This document shows positions 1 to 8,164 of a stretch of 61,386 nucleotides of DNA, piece by piece. The position numbers were made by a program, and so were the translations under genes. Origin of the DNA: Sandaracinobacteroides sp031425455. Its GTDB lineage: Bacteria > Pseudomonadota > Alphaproteobacteria > Sphingomonadales > Sphingomonadaceae. Every line of letters begins with the position of its first letter. The first letter of the stretch is position 1. The stretch spans positions 1-61,386 of the forward strand of contig JANPJJ010000016.1 in the NCBI GenBank assembly GCA_031425455.1, written 5' to 3'. Under the pieces are notes generated by a model. It did not search any database, was not told the DNA's origin, and saw nothing but the letters and a program-made list of their open reading frames with translations.

Positions 1-1
1 C

Positions 2-1942
2 AAGGTCGGCATCGAGGGGCGGTTCCAGGCCGGCAGCTTCGGGACTTTCGTAACCCAGGCGGCAGTGAATGCGCCGCTGGGCGATACCCTCGCCTTCCGC
101 GGGGTGGTCGGCTACGAGACGTCGGACGGCTATTACAAGAACGGCGCCTGCTATGGCCCGGTCGTCGCCTTCCAGCCCTCCAAATTCGCCGGCCGCCAGG
201 GTTGCGGCGATGGGCGCGATCTTGGCGGCAAGGATGTGTGGAACGCGCGCGCCAAGCTGCTGTGGGAACCGAGCGACGCGTTCAGCGCGCTGGTCCAGTA
301 TGAGTGGCTGCGCGACCGGTCCGACAGCATCCCGACGGTCGCCGAAACCCCGAACTCGCCGGCCTTCCTGTTCAACACGCTCGGCGTCGGCGCCTCCAAC
401 CCGGCCGACGACGACCCGCTGAACAACGCCGGAATCAGCGGCCGCTCGGACCGGTTGCAGAAGCAGAACAAGGGCCAGATCGTCGATGTGGACGGGGTTT
501 ATCTGAACCTCGACTACACGCTCGGCTTCGGGACCTTCACTTCGATCAGCGGCTATCGCAACCAGCGTTCGCGCCTGCCCAACACCTACACCGGCCAGGC
601 GCCGGTCGCCGCCGACGGCGAGGTGCTGTCGCTGTTCGACGCCAACCGCTCGGACAACCGCAAGACCTACCAGCAGGAGCTGCGCTTCGCCTCCGATCTG
701 GGCGGGGCCTTCGATTTCGTCGCCGGCGGATTCTATCAGAAGGACGACACCAGCTTCTGCGTGGCGCAGCTGCTCGGCTTTCTCGATCTCGCCTCGGGCC
801 CGTTGCCGTTCGGCAGCTGGAACCAGACGCCATCAATCCTTTGCAACGCGCAGAAGGCGAAATCGACCGCGATCTTCGCCGAGGGCACCTGGAAGTTCAC
901 GCCTGAACTGATCTTCACCGCCGGCGCGCGCTACACCTGGGAGCGCAAGACCTGGTTCGGCCGACAGCAGGTGTTCGAGGCCCAGCTGAACGGCGGGTTC
1001 GACCTGGGGCTGAAGGTCGCCGACGCGATCGACGCCAATGTGTTCGATTATCCCGCCAACGTGATCCAGGTGCAGGCGCGCGACAACGAGCCGACCTGGC
1101 GCGCCAGCCTGGGCTGGCAGGCGACACCTACCTTCTTCGCCTATGGCACCTACTCGCGCGGCTTCAAGGGCGGCGGTTTCAACGACCAGATCGGTAGCTT
1201 GCCCGGCTATTACTTCGTAGACGGTACGCAGGATTTCGCCGCCTTCGCCGAAGCGGCGTCGGCCACCAAGCCCGAGCGCGCGGACAGCTTTGAAGTCGGG
1301 ATCAAGACCGACATGCTGGACCGGCGGCTGCGCATCAACCTGACCGGCTTCTATGTGAAATACTCTGATTTGCAGAAGCAGATCGTCGTCCCGGTGATCA
1401 TCGGAGGACAGCAGAATCAGGTAACCCGCTTCTTCAACGCGGCGTCGGCCACGGTGAAGGGAATCGAGCTGGAGGCGACTGCGGTGCCCACCGACGGGCT
1501 GACGCTGCGCGGAATCTTCGGCTTCCAGGACGGCAAGTATAACGAGTTCGTGACGCCGACTCCTGCGGGCTACGACCTCGCCTCGGCGCCGCTGGACCGG
1601 CTGCCGCGGGTGCAGGCGACCTTCGACGGCACCTATGAAGTGCCGGTGGGCGGCTTCAAGCTGCTGTTCAACGGCAATGTCGCCTATTCGGCGTCGAGCC
1701 TGTTCACCCAGTCGATCACAAGCCCGGCGGAGAATACCTTCCTGAACGCGCGAACGCTGGTGAACGCGTCGATCACGCTGGCCGAGGTGGACGACCGCTA
1801 TTATCTGCGCGCGGTTGGCCGGAACCTGACTGACCAGCGCTACCGCACCGCCTCGCAGGTCGTGGGCGGCCTCTGGTCCAACTCGCAGTTCGGTCCGCCG
1901 CGCTACTACGGGATCGAGCTGGGGGTGAACTTCCGCAACTAG
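2..1942 (+). CDS. TonB-dependent receptor, C-terminal part (5' end outside window)
   Basis: Outer-membrane beta-barrel that would import a large or scarce substrate using TonB energy. The frame is already open at position 2, so the signal peptide, TonB box and most or all of the plug lie upstream of the window. The visible 646 residues show the alternating aromatic/polar strands and long loops of a barrel. They end in the usual last strands, with RNLTDQRYRT and then YGIELGVNF at the terminus. The gene sits directly before Rieske oxygenase and SDR genes, which suggests the receptor takes up the compound they degrade; the ligand itself cannot be read from sequence. Its TAG stop shares the tetranucleotide CTAG with the stop of the convergent VOC gene. 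Confidence 0.93.
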   Translation, partial: KVGIEGRFQAGSFGTFVTQAAVNAPLGDTLAFRGVVGYETSDGYYKNGACYGPVVAFQPSKFAGRQGCGDGRDLGGKDVWNARAKLLWEPSDAFSALVQYEWLRDRSDSIPTVAETPNSPAFLFNTLGVGASNPADDDPLNNAGISGRSDRLQKQNKGQIVDVDGVYLNLDYTLGFGTFTSISGYRNQRSRLPNTYTGQAPVAADGEVLSLFDANRSDNRKTYQQELRFASDLGGAFDFVAGGFYQKDDTSFCVAQLLGFLDLASGPLPFGSWNQTPSILCNAQKAKSTAIFAEGTWKFTPELIFTAGARYTWERKTWFGRQQVFEAQLNGGFDLGLKVADAIDANVFDYPANVIQVQARDNEPTWRASLGWQATPTFFAYGTYSRGFKGGGFNDQIGSLPGYYFVDGTQDFAAFAEAASATKPERADSFEVGIKTDMLDRRLRINLTGFYVKYSDLQKQIVVPVIIGGQQNQVTRFFNAASATVKGIELEATAVPTDGLTLRGIFGFQDGKYNEFVTPTPAGYDLASAPLDRLPRVQATFDGTYEVPVGGFKLLFNGNVAYSASSLFTQSITSPAENTFLNARTLVNASITLAEVDDRYYLRAVGRNLTDQRYRTASQVVGGLWSNSQFGPPRYYGIELGVNFRN

Positions 1943-2469
1943 AGTTGGCGCAGCGGGTCGGCGCCATCCCAGCGGGCGGCGGCGTCGCGGATCATGGCGA
2001 ACAGGTCCACCATGGCGGGCCGCATGTCGATCAGTTCCACCATCGTGCCCGGGTGGAGCGCATCCGTCGCAAGATAGGCGAAGCGCGACATCGGCAGCTC
2101 GCCTTCCATCGCGACGCCAAGGTCGGCGGCGCGCGCGGCGGCCATCTGGGCATCATAGTCTGTGGCGACAGTGCCCAGATGATGCAGCCCGCTGCGGCCG
2201 GCGTCGAGAAAGTCGCGGTAGGGCGATGGATCGGGGCCGGGGACGATGATCTCGATCATGGTGTCTCCGCTGTAGGAGAGCGCGGCGGCGCCGATGACGT
2301 CGGTTGCACTGGTGCGCACGCCGTCCAGCTCCAGCCAGCCGAAATCGACCGGGGTCGGGAACAGGAAGAAGGGCCCGATGCCGAGCGTGCCGGTCATGTG
2401 ATCGAGCAGCGGGTCCAGTTTGTCGACCACATAGGCCAGCTGGAATACGGGTCCGAACAGGCGACTCAT
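1939..2469 (-). CDS. VOC (glyoxalase-fold) family protein
   Basis: 176-residue protein of the vicinal oxygen chelate superfamily, which includes glyoxalase, methylmalonyl-CoA epimerase and extradiol dioxygenases. The ATG at 2469 is chosen because AAGGAA lies about 7 bases upstream; an upstream in-frame start has no such site. Two beta-alpha-beta modules are visible, the second opening with GLHHLG (about residues 94-99). At the first metal position, where epimerase-type VOC proteins carry DH, this protein has FQ (Q10). Other likely ligands are E73, H97 and E145. It is paralogous to the VOC protein at 6725-7252, and both share the WDG tail. It is divergent from the first Rieske gene. Substrate unknown; an epimerase or lyase acting on a CoA ester or ring product is possible. 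Confidence 0.82.
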   Translation of the reverse strand: MSRLFGPVFQLAYVVDKLDPLLDHMTGTLGIGPFFLFPTPVDFGWLELDGVRTSATDVIGAAALSYSGDTMIEIIVPGPDPSPYRDFLDAGRSGLHHLGTVATDYDAQMAAARAADLGVAMEGELPMSRFAYLATDALHPGTMVELIDMRPAMVDLFAMIRDAAARWDGADPLRQL

Positions 2470-2531
2470 GGCGGGTTCCTTTCTGGCTGGCACGGATTCG
2501 ACGATGCGCGCCAAATTGCCGCTTGTAAAAC

Positions 2532-2550
2532 AGACATGATTGTCTTTTAT
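2532..2550 (+). promoter_or_regulatory. candidate operator/promoter motif upstream of Rieske gene 1
   Basis: AGACA-TGAT-TGTCT (2532-2545) is a perfect 5-bp inverted repeat, followed by TTTAT. The right half TGTCTTTTAT recurs as TGTTTTTTAT at 5911-5920 and TGTTTTTAT at 8098-8106, each time ahead of a plus-strand catabolic gene. It lies about 45 bases before the ATG at 2595, in the divergent VOC/Rieske region. The role is inferred from the repeated placement. Confidence 0.45.
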
Positions 2551-2594
2551 CCAGTCCGGGTGGAGCGCCGCTCGGGCGGCGGGAGGAGCATGGC

Positions 2595-3947
2595 ATGACT
2601 GTCGCCTATCGTCTGTGGGACATTCACATCGGCACGCCGCACCCGTTCAACGACCGGGCACCGGCGATCGACAACGGCACCGGCCGGCCCTCGCCAGAGC
2701 GCTATACCGACCCGGCTTTCGCGAAGGCCGAATGGGACCGGGTGTTCGCGCGGAGCTGGCTGCTCGCCTGCACCGTGTCGGACGTGCGCGAGGCTGGCGA
2801 TTTCGCCCGGTTCGACATCGGGCCCGAAAGCTTCATCGTGGTGCGCGGCGACGACGGCGCGCTGCACGCCCATTACAATGTCTGCCCGCACCGCGGCAGC
2901 CGGCTGGTGCTGTCGGACACCGGCTGCATTTCCAAATTCACCTGCCCGTTCCACAGCTGGCAGTTCGATCTGGCGGGGCATAATGTCGCCGTTACCGATC
3001 CGGCGACCTTCCGCCCGGAGGTGCTGTGCCACGACCATAACCTGTCGTCGCTGCGCTGCGAGGAGGCGGCGGGGCTGGTGTTCGTGTCGATGGACCCGGA
3101 TATCGTGCCGCTGAAGAGCTGGCTGGCGCCGATCCTGGACCAGCTGGAACTGTACCGGATCGACCGGATGAACGTGGTGCAGCACCGCCGGTCCGACTGG
3201 GGGGCAAATTGGAAGGGCGGGGTGGACGCTTTTGCCGAGACCTATCACCTCCACGCGGTGCACCCGCAGACGCAGTGCGTGATGGACGATCGCACCCAGA
3301 TCGACCTCTATCCGGGCGGGTTCAGCCGCCAGTTCGTGCCCTTCGCCCAGCCTTCGCCGCGCTTCGCCGACCAGGAGAGCGTGAACCCCGGAATCGAGAT
3401 CATGCTGCGCGACGCCGGGATCGACCCCGCCGAGTTCAAGGGCACCGCGCAGCAAAGCCGCGCCGCCGTGCAGGCGGCCAAGCGCGCGCGGAGCGCCGCC
3501 CTGGGGCTAGAGTGGGAGCGGTTCAGCGACACCCAGCTGAGCGATTCGACGATCTACAGCCTGTTTCCCAACGTGCAGATCGGCTGCCACCCCGAGGCCG
3601 TGTTCCTGCACCGGTTCGTGCCGCACGCGACCGATCCGAACCAGTTCACCTACGATACCTGCATCCTGTACCGCCATGTCGAGGGCGCCAACCTCGCTGC
3701 GCCGGCGTGGATGGGGCTGGGCGACGATGTCGACCTCACCGGCGAGACCCGGCCCGACATCGTGCGCACCGCGCTGGGCGAGCCGCCGGGGCTGGGCGAG
3801 GTGCTGGACCAGGATTCGGAGCTGCTGCCGATCGTCCAGGCCGGCGCCCGGTCCAGGGGCTTCAGGGGGCCGCTGTGGAGCGAGCAGGAAGCGCGGCTGC
3901 GCCACTTCCACGCCGAGCTCGACCGGATGATGGCGGCTGGGGGCTAA
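2595..3947 (+). CDS. Rieske [2Fe-2S] aromatic ring-hydroxylating oxygenase, alpha subunit
   Basis: 450-residue non-heme iron oxygenase large subunit that would hydroxylate or dihydroxylate a ring, or demethylate a substrate, with electrons from a ferredoxin. The Rieske motif is C97-x-H99-x17-C117-x2-H120 (CPH...CPFH). The mononuclear iron site is visible as ETYHLHAVH, with H218 and H223 as likely ligands and D211 as the probable electron-bridging Asp. No small beta subunit is encoded nearby, so it probably belongs to the alpha-only class. The electron donor may be the Rieske ferredoxin at 10550. It is monocistronic: the next gene is convergent and a hairpin follows at 3961. The substrate cannot be assigned. 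Confidence 0.92.
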   Translation: MTVAYRLWDIHIGTPHPFNDRAPAIDNGTGRPSPERYTDPAFAKAEWDRVFARSWLLACTVSDVREAGDFARFDIGPESFIVVRGDDGALHAHYNVCPHRGSRLVLSDTGCISKFTCPFHSWQFDLAGHNVAVTDPATFRPEVLCHDHNLSSLRCEEAAGLVFVSMDPDIVPLKSWLAPILDQLELYRIDRMNVVQHRRSDWGANWKGGVDAFAETYHLHAVHPQTQCVMDDRTQIDLYPGGFSRQFVPFAQPSPRFADQESVNPGIEIMLRDAGIDPAEFKGTAQQSRAAVQAAKRARSAALGLEWERFSDTQLSDSTIYSLFPNVQIGCHPEAVFLHRFVPHATDPNQFTYDTCILYRHVEGANLAAPAWMGLGDDVDLTGETRPDIVRTALGEPPGLGEVLDQDSELLPIVQAGARSRGFRGPLWSEQEARLRHFHAELDRMMAAGG

Positions 3948-3960
3948 CAACCACAGTGGT

Positions 3961-3988
3961 TGTCATGCCAGCAAAGGCTCGCATGACA
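3961..3988. terminator. REP-like hairpin between convergent genes
   Basis: TGTCATGCCAGC (3961-3972), loop AAAG, GCTCGCATGACA (3977-3988): a 12-bp stem with one mismatch. It lies between the Rieske stop (3947) and the convergent SDR stop (4016), so it can terminate both. It is the same family as the hairpins at 13587-13664 and 58055-58090. Confidence 0.6.
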
Positions 3989-4015
3989 GTCGAATTTCGG
4001 GGCGCCGTCAGTGCC

Positions 4016-4786
4016 TCAAGGCCGGATGGTGATCCCGTTGTCGATCACGAACTCGGCGCCGTTCACGAACCGCGATTCGTCGCCAGCAAGATAGAGCACC
4101 AGTTCGGCAACATCCTTGGGGGCGCCTGCCGTGCCCGGCGGCAGGATGCCTTCGGGCACATGCGCTTCCTGGCCCACCCGGCCGCTGGCTTCCTGGATCA
4201 TCGGCGTCTCGATGGCGCCCGGGTGCAGCGAGTTGCAGCGGATCTTGTAGCCCTTTTCCTGGCACATCACCGCGACCGACTTCGTCATGGACCGCACCGC
4301 CCCCTTGGCGGCTGAGTAAGCGAAGAAGATCGGATAACCCAGCAGCGCGCCGGTCGACGACATGTTGATGATGGAGCCTCCGGTACCCCCCTGGTCCACG
4401 GTGCGGTTCATCAGCGGGATCGAATGCTTGCAGCCCAGGAACACGCCCTCGCTCATGATGGCGTTCACCCAGCGGAACTGCTCCAGGCTGGTCTGCTCCA
4501 CATCGGCGACCAGCACGACCCCGGCATTGTTGACGAGGATGTCGAGCCGGCCGAAGCGGCGCTCGATCTCGGCGATCACCGCCTGCCACCCGGCTTCGGA
4601 GGCGACATCGAGCGCCATCGCGACGGCCCCCTCTCCGATGCCGTCGGCGACCTTCTGCGCTGCCTCCAGCTTCACATCGGTGACGACTACGGTGGCGCCT
4701 TCGCGCGCCAGCACCGCGCAATCGGCGGCGCCCAGGCCCGAGCCCCCCCCCGTCACCAGCGCCACCTTGCCTTGAACCCGTCCCAT
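4016..4786 (-). CDS. SDR family NAD(P)-dependent oxidoreductase
   Basis: 256-residue classical short-chain dehydrogenase/reductase oxidising or reducing an alcohol/ketone. It has the cofactor motif TGGGSGLG near the N-terminus, NNAG after strand 4, and a canonical catalytic set: Ser in NMSS and YSAAK. VTDVK after strand 2 puts an Asp at the end of beta2, which suggests NAD rather than NADP. The ATG at 4786 follows GGGGAGG; the frame remains open upstream without a better site. It lies 17 bases after the upstream SDR gene on the same strand, so the two probably form an operon. It resembles steroid or hydroxyacyl-CoA type SDRs, but the substrate is not assignable. Confidence 0.9.
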   Translation of the reverse strand: MGRVQGKVALVTGGGSGLGAADCAVLAREGATVVVTDVKLEAAQKVADGIGEGAVAMALDVASEAGWQAVIAEIERRFGRLDILVNNAGVVLVADVEQTSLEQFRWVNAIMSEGVFLGCKHSIPLMNRTVDQGGTGGSIINMSSTGALLGYPIFFAYSAAKGAVRSMTKSVAVMCQEKGYKIRCNSLHPGAIETPMIQEASGRVGQEAHVPEGILPPGTAGAPKDVAELVLYLAGDESRFVNGAEFVIDNGITIRP

Positions 4787-4803
4787 CACAGCCTCCCCGG
4801 CGC

Positions 4804-5649
4804 TCAGGCGGCGCCGCCTTCGTTGAAATAATCCGGCATGCCGCCGGGCCAGACCACGCCCCATTGCGCCTGCCCGCCATCGACGATCATGAGATCGCCG
4901 TTGACGAACCGCGCCGCCGGCGAAGCCAGATAGGCAACCGCCTCTGCCACGTCCCAGGCGTCGCCGCGCATCTTCATCGGATTGGCCTGGTGGAACCGGG
5001 CCAGCGCTTCCTCCGGATAGACTCCGAAGCCTTCGGTCTCAATCACGCCGGGGCCGATACAGTTGACCCGGATGCCGAGCGGCGCCCACTCCGTCGCCAT
5101 CGTCTTGGAAAGATAGATGACCCCGGCGCGCGCGGCGCAGGTATGGGCTGCTTGCGGCATGCCGCGTTCCACATTGGCGACGATATTGACGATATTGCCC
5201 GAGCGCCCGGTGCCGCGCCAGTGCCTGGCTGCCTCCTGCATCATCCACCAGGTGCCGTTCAGGTTGGTGTCGATCACCGCGAGCCAGCCCTTGCGGCTGA
5301 AGTCGATCGCGTCCTGCGGGAACTGGCCGCCGGCATTGTTGACCAGCGTGTCGATGCGGCCGAACCGGGCGTGCACGGCGGCGATGAACCCTTCCACCGC
5401 ATCCGGATCGCGGATGGTGAGCGGCGCCACCATGATCTCCCGCCCGATCTCGCTTTGGATCAGCTGCTGCACGGCTTCGAGCTTGGCGGGGTTGCGGCCG
5501 CAGATCGCGACATCGGCGCCGAGACGCGCCGCCAGGATGGCGGTCGCCTTCCCCATCCCGCTGCCGCCGCCCGTCACGATCACGGCCTGCCCGACGAGGA
5601 GATCGTGGCGATAGACGGTGGGGCGGGCGAAAAGGTCCGCGTCGGCCAT
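4804..5649 (-). CDS. SDR family protein, trans-2-enoyl-CoA reductase (PECR)-like
   Basis: 281-residue SDR with a good Rossmann motif (TGGGSGMG, about residues 26-33) and NNAG (104-107). The usual YxxxK catalytic pair is missing: the aligned positions read T170-C-A-A-R174, and the catalytic Ser position lies in NIVANV. This HTCAARAG arrangement resembles eukaryotic peroxisomal trans-2-enoyl-CoA reductase and related enoyl reductases, where a shifted Tyr is used; here Y179 and K182 are the candidates. The start at ATG 5649 gives a normal length; the frame is open about 200 bases further upstream but that part does not look protein-like. It is first in a two-gene minus-strand operon with the SDR at 4016. 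An enoyl-CoA or dienoyl-CoA reductase role is inferred. Confidence 0.85.
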   Translation of the reverse strand: MADADLFARPTVYRHDLLVGQAVIVTGGGSGMGKATAILAARLGADVAICGRNPAKLEAVQQLIQSEIGREIMVAPLTIRDPDAVEGFIAAVHARFGRIDTLVNNAGGQFPQDAIDFSRKGWLAVIDTNLNGTWWMMQEAARHWRGTGRSGNIVNIVANVERGMPQAAHTCAARAGVIYLSKTMATEWAPLGIRVNCIGPGVIETEGFGVYPEEALARFHQANPMKMRGDAWDVAEAVAYLASPAARFVNGDLMIVDGGQAQWGVVWPGGMPDYFNEGGAA

Positions 5650-5904
5650 CCCGCGCCGCGGCCTGGTGGGATCGTCGGGGTCCGGCCTGACATGCAGCTT
5701 GGGCGGAAGGTTCAAGATTTCGGGCCTGCCCGCAACACTGCCCTCAGGAAACTGCCCATTGCCACATTCTTCCCTGCCCCGGTATTCCAGAAACGCACCT
5801 GGCGACCGGTTCGGCCGGCCGCCGGCCCGGCTGCACGGGCCGATCCCCATAGACAGGCGCGAAATCCGTGGTCACAGCAATCACAGGCGAATACAAAAAT
5901 CAAT

Positions 5905-5920
5905 CAGGAATGTTTTTTAT
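5905..5920 (+). promoter_or_regulatory. candidate shared motif upstream of SDR at 5943
   Basis: CAGGAATGTTTTTTAT (5905-5920) matches the right half of the motif at 2532-2550 (TGTTTTTTAT against TGTCTTTTAT, 9 of 10). It lies 22 bases before the ATG at 5943. The rest of the 293-base divergent gap (5650-5942) has no gene I can support. Confidence 0.38.
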
Positions 5921-5942
5921 CGATCGTTGAGGGAGGGTGATG

Positions 5943-6728
5943 ATGGGCAGGCTTGAAGGCAAGGTCGCCGTGGTGCTTGGCGCCGCCAATCCGGGTAATA
6001 TGGGGCAGGTGATCGCCCGGCGCTTCGCGGCCGAGGGCGCAAAGCTTGTCGTCGCCGGGCGGACGATTGAGCCGCTGCACGCGCTTGCCGGGGAGATCGG
6101 CGGCACGGCCTGCCGGTGCGACATCGAAAGCGAGGCCGATCTCGCGGCGCTTGCAGCGCATGCGGTGGAGGCCCATGGCGGGCTGGACATCGCGCTGAAC
6201 GCGACCGGCTGGGGATTGCTGAAGCCGTTTCTGGAGACCAGCCGCGAGGAGCTGCAACGCATCGTGGCACTGCAGTTCAGCGGCAGTTTCCAATTCTACC
6301 AGGCGATGCTTCGGGTGATGCGCGACGGCGGCTCGCTGATCCAGATCTCATCGGCGACGGCGACCATCATGCTGGAGGACCATGCCGCCTATATGGGGAC
6401 CAAGGCCGGCGCCGATCATGTGATCCGCTGCATCGCCAACGAGTTCGGTCATCGCGGCATCCGCGCCAATTCGCTGGCGCCGGGCTTCACCGCCACGCCG
6501 ATGACGGAGAAGGCGGCCGCCAACCCGGCCATTGTGGGGGCCTTTGCGAAGGAAGTGCCGCTGGGCCGGGTGGGAACGAGCGAAGATGTCGCCGAGGCGG
6601 CGGTGTTCGTGTCGTCCGACGCCTGCTTCCTGACGGGGCAGACGCTGCAGGTGAACGGCGGGCTGACGCTGCGCCGCAACCCGCGCAGCAGCGAGATCCT
6701 GGCGGCAGTGCAGGCGGCCAGAAGCTAG
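5943..6728 (+). CDS. SDR family oxidoreductase
   Basis: 261-residue short-chain dehydrogenase/reductase. Tandem start candidates occur at GTG 5937, ATG 5940 and ATG 5943; GAGGGAGG at 5929-5936 is best spaced for 5943. The cofactor loop is unusual, LGAANPGNMG in place of TGxxxGxG, and the NNAG motif is NATG. The catalytic Ser (QISS) and YMGTK (YxxxK) are present. AGRT after beta2 suggests NADPH preference. It is transcribed away from the SDR operon at 4016-5649 and its stop shares CTAG with the convergent VOC gene. Probably an alcohol/ketone step of the same pathway; specificity is not readable. Confidence 0.9.
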   Translation: MGRLEGKVAVVLGAANPGNMGQVIARRFAAEGAKLVVAGRTIEPLHALAGEIGGTACRCDIESEADLAALAAHAVEAHGGLDIALNATGWGLLKPFLETSREELQRIVALQFSGSFQFYQAMLRVMRDGGSLIQISSATATIMLEDHAAYMGTKAGADHVIRCIANEFGHRGIRANSLAPGFTATPMTEKAAANPAIVGAFAKEVPLGRVGTSEDVAEAAVFVSSDACFLTGQTLQVNGGLTLRRNPRSSEILAAVQAARS

Positions 6729-7252
6729 AGCGTGCGGATCAGCGTCGCAGCATTGCCGTCCCAGGTCTCGGCCGCCCGGCGCACCGCGGCGAAAAAGGCG
6801 CGGATCGCCGGCTTGTCCTCCACGATCTCGATCATGTGGCCCAGGCTGGCGGCGGTATCGACATAGGCGAAGCGCATGTCGCCGAACCGCCCGTCGGCGG
6901 CGACGGCGAAGCCCTGGCCGGTGTAGTGCGCCAACGCGGCCGGAAAATCGGCGGCGATGAAAGCGACATGGTGAAACCCGGTGGCGCCCTTCGCCACCGT
7001 GTCGTGATAGGCCGAGGGTGTATCGTCATGCTGCTCCACCAGCTCGATCTGGACATCGCCGCTTTGCGCGATCGCGGTCGAGAAGCGGGTGGTGACGGGG
7101 ACACCGCGATGGCGCGGATCGCCGAGCGCGATATTGCGATTGACGAGGAACGGACCGACCCCGAGCGTCGCGTGCCAGTGGCGCATCGCGGCCTCCAGAT
7201 CAGGCACGACCCAGGCGAACTGGACGATGTCGGGGCGGTGCGGCGGCTTCAT
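6725..7252 (-). CDS. VOC (glyoxalase-fold) family protein, paralogue of 1939-2469
   Basis: 175-residue VOC-fold protein starting MKPPHRPDIVQFAWVV. As in its paralogue at 1939-2469, the first metal-ligand His is replaced by Gln (Q11), while HHVAF in the second module and MIEIVE near the C-terminus keep the later His and Glu. Both paralogues end in a helix with the sequence WDG. Its ATG (7252) overlaps the TGA of the upstream TIM-barrel gene as ATGA, so the two are translationally coupled. Methylmalonyl-CoA-epimerase-like proteins are the nearest family I recognise; the reaction is unknown. Confidence 0.82.
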   Translation of the reverse strand: MKPPHRPDIVQFAWVVPDLEAAMRHWHATLGVGPFLVNRNIALGDPRHRGVPVTTRFSTAIAQSGDVQIELVEQHDDTPSAYHDTVAKGATGFHHVAFIAADFPAALAHYTGQGFAVAADGRFGDMRFAYVDTAASLGHMIEIVEDKPAIRAFFAAVRRAAETWDGNAATLIRTL

Positions 7253-8094
7253 GCCGGCCTTCTGGCATCGGCAATCGCCAGCGTCGAGCGGCTGGCCTCG
7301 ACCGCCCGGCGGGCGCGTTCCATGGGGCTTACCCCGGACTTGCGCGCCGCCGTCTGCGGCACTTCCACCTCGATCAGCGTGCCCGGGCGCAGCGCGGCAA
7401 GGATGGCGGCGATCGGGAAGGCGCCTTCCCCCGGCAGCATGCGGTCGCCGATCGCCTCGCGAAACCGATTCTCCGGTGCCGTCTCCGCCGGGCCGTCGCA
7501 GATCTGGGCATAGAAGACGAGGTCGGCGATTTCGGCCACGTCCGCCGGGCCGCCGCCGCTCCGCACCAGGTGCAGCATGTCGAGCGCGACCTCGCCATTG
7601 GCCCGGCCGGCGGCGCGCACGATGGCGGCGGCTGTCGCCGCATCGCCCACGGCGGAGAAGGCGTTGAATTCCAGGCCCGCCTTCAGGCCCCGGCCGGCGG
7701 CGCGGTCGCAGAAATCGCGGAAGCGCAGGGTGGCGGCCGGCAGGTCGGCCGAATGGATGTGGGCAGTGGCCCGTTGCGCCCCGAGCGCGGCGCCGGTCGC
7801 AAGCGCCTCGTCGAAGCGGGCCGGCTCGTCGTCGCGGTCCAGCGGGAACACCTCCAGATTGCCCACCCGGACATGCGCTTCTGCCAGCGCCTCCGCCAGC
7901 TGCGCGATATCCTGCGGCCCGACGAGCGGGTAAAGATGGCGCACGGCCGCCGGCATGAAGGTGAACAGCCCGACCTGGGCGCAGCCGAGCCTGGCTGCAA
8001 TGTCGATCAGCTCCAGCGGTGCGGCGTCCAGCACGGTCAGATGATGCAGCGACAGCGGGTGTCGACCGGCCTCTGCAGAGAAAAAACCATTCAT
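7249..8094 (-). CDS. Sugar phosphate isomerase/epimerase-like TIM-barrel protein
   Basis: 281-residue protein of the xylose-isomerase-like TIM-barrel family (AP endonuclease 2 fold), whose members include hydroxypyruvate isomerase, inosose dehydratases and 3-dehydroshikimate dehydratases. Visible barrel elements are NLEVFPL, ATAHIHSA, GLEFNAFS, EVALDMLH, FYAQICDG and LIEVEVPQ, which supply Glu/Asp/His metal-ligand candidates. The start at ATG 8094 is favoured over an upstream one because the extra 29 residues are not family-like. The first two coding bases fall within the shared AT-rich motif at 8089-8106. The gene is coupled to the VOC gene downstream and divergent from Rieske gene 2. It probably isomerises or dehydrates a ring-cleavage or ring-derived intermediate; this is inferred from context only. 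Confidence 0.8.
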   Translation of the reverse strand: MNGFFSAEAGRHPLSLHHLTVLDAAPLELIDIAARLGCAQVGLFTFMPAAVRHLYPLVGPQDIAQLAEALAEAHVRVGNLEVFPLDRDDEPARFDEALATGAALGAQRATAHIHSADLPAATLRFRDFCDRAAGRGLKAGLEFNAFSAVGDAATAAAIVRAAGRANGEVALDMLHLVRSGGGPADVAEIADLVFYAQICDGPAETAPENRFREAIGDRMLPGEGAFPIAAILAALRPGTLIEVEVPQTAARKSGVSPMERARRAVEASRSTLAIADARRPA

Positions 8095-8106
8095 GATTGT
8101 TTTTAT
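8089..8106 (+). promoter_or_regulatory. candidate shared motif upstream of Rieske gene 2
   Basis: ATTCATGATTGTTTTTAT shares CATGATTGT plus a T-run and AT with the motif at 2532-2550. It lies about 58 bases before ATG 8165 and overlaps the start codon of the divergent TIM-barrel gene, so a bound protein could affect both. The left arm is a poorer inverted repeat here than at 2532. Confidence 0.4.
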
Positions 8107-8164
8107 GTCGCGCTGTGGTAGGCCGCAGTCAAGATCAGCTTCAATCTCGGCCGGGACGATCTCG

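Noticed and set aside
4008..4880. 290-codon minus-strand frame overlapping the SDR at 4016
   Set aside because: It is the neighbouring frame of a canonical SDR and contains Gly/Arg runs only.
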